Below, piece by piece: positions 46,090-54,081 of a stretch of 64,000 nucleotides of DNA (positions are counted from its first letter, which is position 1; each line of letters starts with the position of its first letter). A program made the position numbers and the translations under genes. The notes under the pieces were generated by a model. That model saw only the letters and a list, made by a program, of their open reading frames with translations. It ran no database searches and was not told where the DNA came from. The DNA is from Paenibacillus sambharensis (GTDB lineage: Bacteria > Bacillota > Bacilli > Paenibacillales > Paenibacillaceae): the NCBI RefSeq assembly GCF_003233845.1, contig NZ_QKRB01000041.1:62001-126000 (forward strand). Direction: 5' to 3'.

Positions 46090-46916
46090 AATTGGTAGAA
46101 CTCCTTTGCGTTTAGTCCGAATAAACGGCTGTGTTCGGCTTCTCCCCAGCTCTCCGGCAGAGCATACAGCAGTGCACTCATCACTTCTTCATATTCAGCC
46201 GCCATCCGGCATACCGGCCAGTCGCTGCCGAATAAGACACGGTTAGAGCCGAATACTTCAGTCGCATGACGCACATACGGGACAAAATCATCCGGCTGCC
46301 ATGCCGCGTGATCCGCTTCGGTAACCATTCCCGAGAGCTTGCAGTACATGCCCGGGTGGGCAGCAACAGCGGCCAGCTGGCTGCGCCACGGCTCCAGCTC
46401 CCCTGCCGCAATATGCGGCTTGCCTAAGTGATCCAGCACACCATGAAGACCAGGGACCAGCTCGAGGAGCCGCAGCGTATCATCCAGCTGGGATGCGGTC
46501 ACAAGCAGATCAACCGGAATTTTCTGTTCGGCGAGATAGCTCATGTGATCGACAAACATGGGAGTCAGCACATCCGCCGCATCCTTCATCTCCTGTATCA
46601 TGACTCTAAACCCGACCAGCTTCGGATGCTGCCTAAGCCGGCTACATAGAGAGAGACAGGCTGGATCTGCCGGATCCAGCCAGCCGACCACTCCGCCGAT
46701 GGAATCGCTCTGCTCAGCCAATCCAAGCAAATATTCCGTCTCCGCTTCGGTCGGCGCTGCCTGAACGAGTACCGTCCGGTCGATCCGGTGGCGGGCAAGC
46801 TCCGGCTCCAGATGCACCGGTAGATAATCCCGGTACAGTACCGGAATATCCGGCGTTATCCAACCGTAATCACCGCGTTCAATCAACCAGTAATGCTGAT
46901 GGGCATCAATACGCAT
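46086..46916 (-). CDS. COG3618 amidohydrolase, sugar lactonase (L-galactono/L-fucono-1,5-lactonase type)
   Basis: 276-aa metal-dependent hydrolase. The N-terminal metal His pair is in RIDAHQHYW, the middle His in GVLDHLGKP, and the catalytic Asp in LFGSDWPVC. COG3618 includes characterised L-fucono-1,5-lactonases that accept L-galactono-1,5-lactone and rhamnono-lactonases. It would hydrolyse the lactone from the aldo/keto reductase to L-galactonate. I start at the ATG at 46916 (MRIDAHQHYW is the family N-terminus); AAGGAG is 13 bases upstream, longer than normal. First gene of the operon, divergent from AraC. The region 46917-47080 has no clear cre. Confidence 0.88.
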   Translation of the reverse strand: MRIDAHQHYWLIERGDYGWITPDIPVLYRDYLPVHLEPELARHRIDRTVLVQAAPTEAETEYLLGLAEQSDSIGGVVGWLDPADPACLSLCSRLRQHPKLVGFRVMIQEMKDAADVLTPMFVDHMSYLAEQKIPVDLLVTASQLDDTLRLLELVPGLHGVLDHLGKPHIAAGELEPWRSQLAAVAAHPGMYCKLSGMVTEADHAAWQPDDFVPYVRHATEVFGSNRVLFGSDWPVCRMAAEYEEVMSALLYALPESWGEAEHSRLFGLNAKEFYQL

Positions 46917-47080
46917 AGCGGCATTCCAGCTCCTTTCCCAGCCATGATAGCGCTTTACTAACTTAACTACCTTCATTATAAAGCAATAAATTCAGGATAA
47001 AATAACGAATTCTCGCACATTTATACTCTTTTTTGATATCCTAGATGTAATCCCGCTAACTCCGAAGGAGGTTTAGTCTG

Positions 47081-47971
47081 TTGAAGCCGATGCGCAAGCA
47101 GTTTGACCTGCAGACTCCTTTTCCATTTGAATATAACTACCGTGATCCGAAGCATCCGCTCACCGAGCTGCCGGACCATCTGCATGAGTGGTATGAGCTG
47201 GTATATATCTATACGGGCAGCGGTTCGTTCTTTGTCGACCGGACCTTGTATGACATGCGGCAGGGTGACTTGTTCCTGCTTCCGTCCAATACCATCCACC
47301 GCTCCCTCCCGGACCCGCATGACCGGATAATCTCTACCGCCATCTTCTTCAGCGGCGCCCTTGTACAGCAGCCCGCCCTTGGCGAAGCCTTTACCTATCT
47401 GCGCTGCTTTGAGCATGCCCGCAAGCGGCAGAGCTACCGCCTGCGTCTGCAGTCAGATGACCAGCGGCAGCTTGAGCAGTGGATTGACGCTATCCATTCC
47501 GAGCATAAGCAGCAGCTGACCGGCTACCGGCAGGCCGTGCTTCTGCTGCTTCAGCAGATTCTGCTCTTCATCAACAGGCAGGTGGCTCCAGCAGGCAGCG
47601 AGCTCTCAACCGAGCATGTAATCCGGCCGCTGTGGATGAGAAGCATGCTGCAGTATATTGATGAGAATCCGAGCGGCCAGCTGGGCTTGAACGAGCTAGC
47701 CCGGCGGGCTGCTGTCACGCCAGCCCATTTTTCCAGGGTCTTCAAGCAGCTGACCGGTATGAATGTGACTGAATATGTGACGGCCAAACGGGTTATTCTG
47801 GCGAAGGAGCTGCTGATTGCAACCGATGACAATGTCAGCCAGATTGCTGAGCGGTGCGGATTTGAGAGCCTGCCGCATTTTCACCGGATGTTCAAGAAGG
47901 TTAGCGGCATGACCCCTTCAGCATACAAGCGGTCGCATCTTGCTCCGCTGCCGCAGCCTCCCGCTCTGTAA
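47081..47971 (+). CDS. AraC-family regulator, candidate controller of L-galactose operon
   Basis: 296-aa regulator with a cupin sensor domain (about 25-110: HEWYELVYIYTGSGSFFVD, GDLFLLPSNTIH) and an AraC DNA-binding domain (about 185-285: LNELARRAAVTPAHFSRVF and VSQIAERCGFESLPHFHRMF). The start is TTG at 47081 with AAGGAGG nine bases upstream; an ATG three codons later is too far from it. Divergent from the lactonase gene by 164 bases, so it probably activates that operon when L-galactose or a derivative is present (inference from position). Confidence 0.9.
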   Translation: MKPMRKQFDLQTPFPFEYNYRDPKHPLTELPDHLHEWYELVYIYTGSGSFFVDRTLYDMRQGDLFLLPSNTIHRSLPDPHDRIISTAIFFSGALVQQPALGEAFTYLRCFEHARKRQSYRLRLQSDDQRQLEQWIDAIHSEHKQQLTGYRQAVLLLLQQILLFINRQVAPAGSELSTEHVIRPLWMRSMLQYIDENPSGQLGLNELARRAAVTPAHFSRVFKQLTGMNVTEYVTAKRVILAKELLIATDDNVSQIAERCGFESLPHFHRMFKKVSGMTPSAYKRSHLAPLPQPPAL

Positions 47972-48034
47972 GCACGCCAAGGCAAAGCTCCCTGAACCTA
48001 TTACGCCTCAAGGCCTCAAGCCCAAGCGCAAGAA

Positions 48035-48077
48035 GCCGCATCGGGACCATGATTAGTTCTCACGGACCGGATGCGGC
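48035..48077. terminator. Hairpin between convergent AraC and MATE genes, likely terminator
   Basis: GCCGCATC pairs with GATGCGGC around a 27-base loop with further GGTCC/GGACC pairing, between two convergent genes. Neither side has a long U-tract, so the function is inferred. Confidence 0.45.
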
Positions 48078-48091
48078 CTCCTACCTATATA

Positions 48092-49420
48092 TTATCTACT
48101 CCCCATCCGCCGAAGCAGCACAAGCAGTACAAGCCCTTCTGCAGCGAGGCCGCAGGACTGCGCCAAAGCGCCGACCATGCCGTTCCAGCCGGGAACAGCA
48201 GCAGCCACTGCCAGCAGAGCCGCGATTGTCACGATGACATTCCCAAGCTGGGAGAACGCCATCAGCCGGGTCCGTTTGCGCAGCATGACAAGCCCGTTCC
48301 CGAAGTCCACCCAGGGGAATACCAGCGCAAACAGCACGAAGACGCGCAGCACACGAAGGCTTTCATCCAGCAGCTGTCCTTCCCCACCGATCACAAAGCC
48401 CACCACAACAGGACCAACAGGCGTGAAAGCCAGCAGGGCTACGAGCAGAGCCGGAACGGCATGAAACAGCATGGCGAACCGCCAAACCCCACGGGGGTCC
48501 GCTTGATAGAAATTAAGCACAATCTGATGCACATACGTATAAAAGCTCGTAATCAGCGTGGTAACACTGAGGGCAATCGCATACGATGCAATAGCGAGCT
48601 CGATCTGTGATGTCTTGCCCAGCATGGCATTAATCGACGGTCCTATCAGAACCGACAGGAACGAAGTCATAATCAGCGGACGGTAAAACGGGAACACATC
48701 CCGTACCCTGCTGACGCCGGAGGAAGCGTGCTTCTCAGGCATCATCCTATAGATGCGCCTGCCTTCCAGCCAGCTGACCAGCGCCTCCACCATCATTCCT
48801 GCGAGGAAGATAAGCGCCCCTGTACGGCCATCTATCTCATGACCGGAATGAATAAAATACAATGACAACAGGTACATAACTGCAAGCCGCACAACCATGC
48901 CGATCGTCAGCCATTTGGTCTGCATATTGCGGATAATAATACCGTGGTACAAGCAGCGTATCGCTGAAAATACCGTTACCAGGAAGAGGATGCGGTACCC
49001 CTTAAGCACCTCTGTCACAAGCTCATTGCCAATCGTGTACACCCCACGAAACAAGGCAGCCCCAAGAGGCGTGTAGGACATGACCGAGCCGAACACCAGC
49101 GTGAACAGCAGCAGGTACAGCGTCACCCACCCGACCGCCCGGAATGCGACCCGGTCGCCTGCCAGCGCTGAACAGGTCTGTCTCAGGAAGACGACCGGAC
49201 GCTCGGTAATAATGAACAGGCTCATGGCGATCGTATAGCCTGCGATTGTAGCTTCCGGATTTAACGAGCGGGATAATGTCCCGTTAACAATTACATGCGA
49301 CAAGGCTACCAGGCTTGCCGATAAGCCAAGCGGTACGAAGAACGCCAGCATGCGCCGCAGGCTGACACGTTCTTCGGAGCGTATGTCTGGTTCCTCAGCT
49401 GTACGGGGGGCAGGCTGCAT
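48092..49420 (-). CDS. MATE-like multidrug/oligosaccharide exporter family protein
   Basis: 442-aa integral membrane protein with about 12 predicted membrane segments and weak similarity to the MATE/ANK fold: ATIAGYTIAMSLFIITERP and QIELAIASYAIALSVTTLI resemble the pseudo-repeat helices of such transporters. Substrate unknown; small-molecule export is inferred. It overlaps the serine hydrolase stop by one base (TAATG), so it is translationally coupled to it. No typical RBS is needed in that arrangement. An oligosaccharide flippase is the main alternative. Confidence 0.7.
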   Translation of the reverse strand: MQPAPRTAEEPDIRSEERVSLRRMLAFFVPLGLSASLVALSHVIVNGTLSRSLNPEATIAGYTIAMSLFIITERPVVFLRQTCSALAGDRVAFRAVGWVTLYLLLFTLVFGSVMSYTPLGAALFRGVYTIGNELVTEVLKGYRILFLVTVFSAIRCLYHGIIIRNMQTKWLTIGMVVRLAVMYLLSLYFIHSGHEIDGRTGALIFLAGMMVEALVSWLEGRRIYRMMPEKHASSGVSRVRDVFPFYRPLIMTSFLSVLIGPSINAMLGKTSQIELAIASYAIALSVTTLITSFYTYVHQIVLNFYQADPRGVWRFAMLFHAVPALLVALLAFTPVGPVVVGFVIGGEGQLLDESLRVLRVFVLFALVFPWVDFGNGLVMLRKRTRLMAFSQLGNVIVTIAALLAVAAAVPGWNGMVGALAQSCGLAAEGLVLLVLLRRMGSR

Positions 49421-50883
49421 TATTCTGCAAGCCTTCCGTTAACTGTCTCAGGTACTCCATGCTGCAGCCCGACATTCTGGGAAATCGCAGCCTGCAGCTC
49501 CCTCCCCTCAAACCTGCAGACCATCCGCAGACTCATCGGCGTTTCAATGAACCGGAAGTTCAGCTCAAGCACTGAGCGACCTGCCTGCCGGTATACGAAA
49601 GCACGGCCAAGCGTGCATTCACCCTTCATCACCCCAGCATCTACACGGCTTTCCTCCCAATCATCCAGTCCGAAAGCGTAGCGCTCATTCTCATCCTTGA
49701 TTAGCGTTATAACGCTACCATCAACCTGAATCTCAAACGTCTTCATAAAGCCCTGTTCACCATCAAAATGATAGGTCTGTCCCGCAGGTATCGATTTCAC
49801 ATCATCCGGCTGGTTAACCGGCACCCCAGCATCTGCAGATACCGGACCTTGATCAAGGCTCAGGCTGCGAAGTCTGGCTGCCAAACTGCTGTACGCAGCC
49901 TGCGCAGGCTGCAGAGGCTGATCCTTCATGGCAGGCAGCAGATGCTCCCACACAGCATCCAGAATCGGCTTCTCGTCCTGCAGTCCGCTGGTTATGGCTA
50001 CGACAGCATTCTGCTCGGGCATAACAAAGATATACTGACCGAACATGCCCGCGGCCCGGTATACGTTATAGCGGCACAGCCAAAACTGGTAGCCATAGCC
50101 CTGGTGCCAGTCATTATCCGGATCACTGCCATTGTCGATCTGCTTCATGGAAGACTGTCTGATCCATTCCGCAGGAACCAGCTGCCGGCCATTCCAGACA
50201 CCATCCTGCAGGTACAGCTGTCCGAGCTTGGCTATCGCTTCTGTTGTTGTCCTTAATCCATAGCCCCCTACTGTAACCCCCTGCGGGCATGCATCCCATG
50301 TCGCTGACGTGATCCCGAGCGGCTGGAACAGCCTCGTCTGCAGATAGTCATACAGCGTTACGCCGGCCACCTTCTGCAGGATCGCGGATAGCATATGGCT
50401 TGCACCGCTGTTATAGGCAAAATGCGTGCCCGGCTTATGCTGGACCGGCTGCGCCAGAAATGCCTTGACCCAATCGCCGTCTTCACACTGGATCATCGGC
50501 CCCGTCACATCCGTGTCGTGACCGGTTCCCATCGCAAGCAGATCATGCACACGCATCGCCTGCAGATTCTCCGAAGGGTCTGAAGGCGCTTTCTCCGGAA
50601 AGAACGACAGGACCTTGTCATCTACAGACAGCAGACCTTCTTCAACGGCTATTCCGATCGCAGTCGCATTAAAGCTCTTGCTCACCGAGAACATCTGGTG
50701 AAGGCAATCCGGTGTATATGGATGCCACCAGCCTTCGGCAGTGACCTTTCCTCCACGCAGCAGCATGAAGCTGTGAAGCTCCTGTCCGCTGGCTTCCACC
50801 GCGTCAAGAAAAGCTTCAACATCAGCAGATGATATTCCCTGTTCTTCCGGGGTACAGCGAGGCAGTTGATTTGATTCGCTCAT
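49420..50883 (-). CDS. Serine hydrolase, beta-lactamase class C family
   Basis: 487-aa protein of COG1680 with the beta-lactamase/DD-peptidase/esterase fold. The nucleophile motif SxxK is at SVSKSF (MFSVSKSFNATAIGIAVEEG), and Tyr-x-Asn is at FAYNSGASH. The C-terminal third (about 370-487) is a beta domain found in related esterases. No signal peptide is evident, so cytosolic. ATG at 50883 with GGAGGA eight bases upstream; an in-frame start six codons earlier lacks an RBS. Coupled to the downstream exporter. Probably an esterase or peptidase; no evidence for antibiotic hydrolysis. Confidence 0.85.
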   Translation of the reverse strand: MSESNQLPRCTPEEQGISSADVEAFLDAVEASGQELHSFMLLRGGKVTAEGWWHPYTPDCLHQMFSVSKSFNATAIGIAVEEGLLSVDDKVLSFFPEKAPSDPSENLQAMRVHDLLAMGTGHDTDVTGPMIQCEDGDWVKAFLAQPVQHKPGTHFAYNSGASHMLSAILQKVAGVTLYDYLQTRLFQPLGITSATWDACPQGVTVGGYGLRTTTEAIAKLGQLYLQDGVWNGRQLVPAEWIRQSSMKQIDNGSDPDNDWHQGYGYQFWLCRYNVYRAAGMFGQYIFVMPEQNAVVAITSGLQDEKPILDAVWEHLLPAMKDQPLQPAQAAYSSLAARLRSLSLDQGPVSADAGVPVNQPDDVKSIPAGQTYHFDGEQGFMKTFEIQVDGSVITLIKDENERYAFGLDDWEESRVDAGVMKGECTLGRAFVYRQAGRSVLELNFRFIETPMSLRMVCRFEGRELQAAISQNVGLQHGVPETVNGRLAE

Positions 50884-50965
50884 GAAACATCCTCCGATCA
50901 CTAGTTAGTCCAGACCCCTCTATTGTACGTTCTTCAGCAGCAACAGGCAATGGCGGCGCTGTGTC

Positions 50966-51154
50966 TTATGAGCTCTCAACCGGCCGCTCGAAAATGATCT
51001 CGTAAGCAGTTGGTTTGCCATGACCGTTATAGTCAGTCGGCAGCACCTGTACGAGCCGCCAGCCTTCTCTTGCGTACTTGTCTATCGTCCCCCGGTGTGT
51101 CGCTTCGGTAAAAAAGCCTCCAAGTGAAGTTTCTACATATATATATTCATACAT
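50966..51154 (-). CDS. DUF4177-like small protein
   Basis: 62-aa protein resembling DUF4177: MYEYIYVETSLGGFF and the EGWRLVQVLPTD stretch are the family's two blocks. ATG at 51154, with GGAGGG seven bases upstream; a TTG two codons earlier sits on the RBS and is unlikely. It starts 2 bases after the membrane protein stop, so it is cotranscribed. Function unknown. Confidence 0.8.
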   Translation of the reverse strand: MYEYIYVETSLGGFFTEATHRGTIDKYAREGWRLVQVLPTDYNGHGKPTAYEIIFERPVESS

Positions 51155-51156
51155 CG

Positions 51157-52032
51157 TCAACCCTCCATGACATGATGGTTAGCCATCAGTATACTTCGCA
51201 GCAACATAAATACCGGCAGCAGGGCTGCCAGGAAGCTCAGCGCGCCCAGAACCGGCAAGAGAGACCACTCGAATACCGCTTGGCCGAGATAGGTCTGCCA
51301 GCCGATAAACAGCAGGCCGAGTATGTATGCAATTCCTGTCCAGCGGACAAACGAGCGGCGGGCAGTGTCGCTTAACGCGGCTCGCTCTCCCAGCCAGGCC
51401 GTCAAGGGGATTGCCTGCAGTGCATGAAATCCGATGCCGTGCAGCCAGATGATATTGCCCTCCGCTCCGGTGAACCGGCCCTGGTTAACCGAGAGCCAGA
51501 TCCCGGCCGCAAACGACAGCATCGTAGCCATGATGGCATATCGCGCTGCCAAGACCAGCAGCGGACGCTTCCCCGCAGCCTTGCTGCTGAAGAACGGGAC
51601 AGCAAACCAGGCATATACGAGTACCAAAAGTAAGGCATCGATGACAAACAGCAAGCTGATATAGCTGTCCAGAACCGTGCCGCCTTCCGTAAATCTCGGG
51701 TTTAATCCGCGAAAGTTTTGTATCGTTTCCGTAAAGTAGCCATACAAGCCTAATATAATGTAGGTCCAGCGGAAGATGGCAAGGCTTCTTCTTCCCATTC
51801 CTGACAAGGGAGCAATGGCAGCTGTTGAGATCAGGAATATCCCTAGAGCCGCGTTAAACGATGCTGCCTTGGATACATCGCCGTCTGGCGAGACCGGGCC
51901 GCCATAGAGCATCACCCAGACCGCGCAGATTCCAGCAAGGATTAAACCCAGCACCCCAGTCAGCAAAAGCCACTTCTCGCCTTGAAACAATTTAACTGCA
52001 TCTGTACGTTCCGGCACTGCCCGATTAGCCAA
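51157..52032 (-). CDS. Uncharacterised multi-spanning membrane protein
   Basis: 291-aa protein with about seven to eight hydrophobic segments and one charged loop after the second (SFNAALGIF region), with short inter-helix loops thereafter. No family is recognised. The start is TTG at 52032 with GGAGGAGGG nine bases upstream. It precedes the DUF4177 gene. A 12-base palindrome lies in its promoter region. No function is proposed. Confidence 0.75.
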   Translation of the reverse strand: MANRAVPERTDAVKLFQGEKWLLLTGVLGLILAGICAVWVMLYGGPVSPDGDVSKAASFNAALGIFLISTAAIAPLSGMGRRSLAIFRWTYIILGLYGYFTETIQNFRGLNPRFTEGGTVLDSYISLLFVIDALLLVLVYAWFAVPFFSSKAAGKRPLLVLAARYAIMATMLSFAAGIWLSVNQGRFTGAEGNIIWLHGIGFHALQAIPLTAWLGERAALSDTARRSFVRWTGIAYILGLLFIGWQTYLGQAVFEWSLLPVLGALSFLAALLPVFMLLRSILMANHHVMEG

Positions 52033-52083
52033 TTAAAACACCCTCCTCCTGTAAGATTATTCAATTCCATCTTATAGGAAGGA

Positions 52084-52095
52084 TAAGACGTCTTA
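52084..52095. promoter_or_regulatory. Palindrome upstream of membrane protein gene, candidate operator
   Basis: TAAGACGTCTTA is a perfect 12-base palindrome (nearly extending to GATAAGACGTCTTAATC) placed about 50-65 bases before the start. It overlaps a weak -35 region with a TATAAG -10. Confidence 0.35.
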
Positions 52096-52210
52096 ATCAG
52101 ACCTTGGTTGGTTCTTGAGATCAGCCCCAGGCATGGCGGCAGCCCCGACCAGCGGCCAGTAGTGCCGGAATCTTGATTCATATTATTATGAACGGCTTTG
52201 GGCTTTCACA

Positions 52211-53017
52211 TCAGCTCTGCACGGTAAACCTAATCGCCCGGCTCATAACGGCCGGAACAACTGAGGCATGATTCTCGTCAGCTGCAACGTAATAATCGAA
52301 CCGGTCAGGCACCAGCGGACTGCTCCTCAATCGCTCGGCAAACTGCCGGGCGTCATCAACCATGAAGCCTTCCTCGCCCCCAACCGTGAGGAATATGCCT
52401 GGAATACGCGAATGCCTGGAAACAGAAGCTCCGGGATTGTTCATATAACGGTAGATATCCTGTTCATTCCACCAGATCGAGGGACTGAAGGCGAGGTAAT
52501 ACTGGAAGGAATCCGGCTTTGCCAGCAGTGTGTAGAGCGTGAACAAGCCTCCCAGTGAATGACCAAACAGGGTCTGTCTGGACCTGTTAACCGGATACCG
52601 CCCCACAATTTCCGGCTGGAGCTCCTGTGTCAAAAATTCGAGAAACCGTTCTGCACCGCCATGCTTGCCGAGCTCCCTATTTTGCAGCCGTTCGGGGTAC
52701 TTATACTGGTCTGCTGCCGGTGTAAAATCATAGAACCTTTGCTTCGACATGCTGCTGTCTTCTCCCGATAAGCATATCCCGACAACAATGGACGGGCTGA
52801 TAAACGTCTTGGCAGAATTTCGGGATTGAAGCCTCACCACATCATGAGTGATTGTGAAATACTGGTGGCCGTCAAGCACATAGATTACCGGGTAACCCTC
52901 CGCTGACGCGGGATGAAGCGGTACAGCTGTTTTAATTGTATAACTGCAGCCCATAAACCTGGATTGGAATTGCCATTCTTCCTTTCTGTGAGGATCGTTT
53001 GGTCCAAGTGTCCTCAT
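52211..53017 (-). CDS. Alpha/beta hydrolase, siderophore-esterase-like (BesA/IroE type)
   Basis: 268-aa hydrolase of COG2819, the group of ferri-siderophore and other esterases. The nucleophile elbow is LFGHSLGGLFTLY, YVLDGHQYFTITH is the oxyanion and early block, and DENHASVVPAV holds the His. FLTQELQPEIVGRYP and YLAFSPSIWWNE are typical. Start ATG at 53017 with GGGGGGCAGCGGAG upstream; TTG at 53038 is possible. It has no signal peptide, as expected for intracellular release of iron from a siderophore such as bacillibactin. A Fur-box-like site 22-36 bases before the start supports this. Acetyl-ester activity is the alternative. Confidence 0.82.
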   Translation of the reverse strand: MRTLGPNDPHRKEEWQFQSRFMGCSYTIKTAVPLHPASAEGYPVIYVLDGHQYFTITHDVVRLQSRNSAKTFISPSIVVGICLSGEDSSMSKQRFYDFTPAADQYKYPERLQNRELGKHGGAERFLEFLTQELQPEIVGRYPVNRSRQTLFGHSLGGLFTLYTLLAKPDSFQYYLAFSPSIWWNEQDIYRYMNNPGASVSRHSRIPGIFLTVGGEEGFMVDDARQFAERLRSSPLVPDRFDYYVAADENHASVVPAVMSRAIRFTVQS

Positions 53018-53038
53018 CTCCGCTGCCCCCCATCTCAA

Positions 53039-53053
53039 TGAGAATAATTCTTA
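53039..53053. promoter_or_regulatory. Fur box-like site upstream of esterase gene
   Basis: TGAGAATAATTCTTA fits the 7-1-7 Fur box TGATAATNATTATCA with three mismatches and is itself a near palindrome (TGAGAAT/ATTCTTA). It sits just ahead of the esterase start. Confidence 0.6.
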
Positions 53054-53187
53054 GTGTTTAAGATTTCTACACATTGGCTTAAAAACCCTTGTAAGTTAGT
53101 ACGCATTGTTAATCACCCCACGTTTTGGAGACATGGCATTATTCACTAGACCTTTGGTAGCAGAAGGTCATTCAACCCCACAAAAAA

Positions 53188-53202
53188 TGATAATAATTGT
53201 CG
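53188..53202. promoter_or_regulatory. Fur box-like site in the intergenic region before the YdaK-like gene
   Basis: TGATAATAATTGTCG matches 12 of 14 specified positions of the 7-1-7 Fur box. It lies 85 bases upstream of the polysaccharide cluster's first gene and about 170 bases from the esterase start. The gap 53018-53286 holds little else besides AT-rich promoter-like sequence (TATAAT at about 53235-53240). Confidence 0.5.
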
Positions 53203-53286
53203 AATTATGATGGGATTTGTGTGTTATTTCATTTATAATTAGCTGGATAATATGGTTCGAACTCTCAACATGAAGAAGGTGACCGG

Positions 53287-54051
53287 ATGAAACGTGAAAG
53301 ACTAATCGTATGGCTGTTTATTTTAACTGTAGGTGCTGCTGTGGCACTGGTTGCTTCTGCGAAAGGTGAAGAGCTGCTGACCTTCTCAGCCATTGTCGTA
53401 TTATCAGCTGTATGCTTTGCTTACCTGAAGCCGCTGCAGAGCTTTGCCCTGCTGGTTGTCGAGATGCTTGGAACAGGCTTCTGGCTGGCCTTTCAAGGCT
53501 ATATGAACGAATGGGACAGCTCCGAGCAAGCGCACGCAATTCTAACCAATCTGGCTTTCATGGCTTGTGTGATTTGTCTGTGGCTGACTGTCTCCCAGCT
53601 TGTCAAGTATGGACAGGCTTATTCCGAAATGAATGAAGAGCTGCAGGAGCTGCGCAAGTATGAGAAGGATGCTTCCGTGCTGACGATTAATGAGTTCATG
53701 TACCGCATGGAATCGATTTTCGTGGCTATGCGCCGCCGTAAGGAGCAGGGTTATCTGCTTAAGATCAAGATCAATGCCGCCGGCAAGGAGTTTGCTAAGA
53801 AAAGCGTATTTCACGCTTTCGCTACAGCTGCTTTGAAATCGGTAAGAGAACAATATGATCTGGTTGGGAAAGTGTCCGATTATGAGCTCGTCGTTCTGCT
53901 TCAAAACACTAATCGTGATGGCGCGTCAATCGTAGAGGAGCGCTTTAAGGCTTACCTGCATCAAGAAGTGAACGTACCGGAGAGCTTCTATGAAACCAGC
54001 CTGCTGGAGCTGCCGGATAATTGGAGCGATACGCAGGCTATTGTGGCCTGA
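53287..54051 (+). CDS. Membrane protein with degenerate GGDEF domain (YdaK-like)
   Basis: 254-aa protein: about four N-terminal membrane segments (residues 6-105), a short coiled coil (108-135, QAYSEMNEELQELRKYEKDA), then a reduced GGDEF-like domain (about 136-250). The GGDEF motif is lost, reading VSDYEL, and the inhibitory I-site spacing is changed: REQYD, with Arg four rather than three residues before Asp. It thus cannot be a cyclase; it may be a c-di-GMP receptor like B. subtilis YdaK or Listeria PssE. Its neighbours (family 2 glycosyltransferase, DUF2334, GH8-like) match that cluster. [13 protein letters not shown]. Confidence 0.78.
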   Translation: MKRERLIVWLFILTVGAAVALVASAKGEELLTFSAIVVLSAVCFAYLKPLQSFALLVVEMLGTGFWLAFQGYMNEWDSSEQAHAILTNLAFMACVICLWLTVSQLVKYGQAYSEMNEELQELRKYEKDASVLTINEFMYRMESIFVAMRRRKEQGYLLKIKINAAGKEFAKKSVFHAFATAALKSVREQYDLVGKVSDYELVVLLQNTNRDGASIVEERFKAYLHQEVNVPESFYETSLLELPDNWSDTQAIVA

Positions 54052-54081
54052 TACACCATGTACAGCTAGAGGAGGCCCATA

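Noticed and set aside
46945-46958. cre-like sequence before the lactonase gene
   Set aside because: Matches only 12 of 14 positions on the minus strand, with both leading positions wrong; too weak to call.
49420-50883. Beta-lactamase function of the serine hydrolase
   Set aside because: The fold is shared with many esterases; there is no signal peptide and no support for antibiotic hydrolysis.
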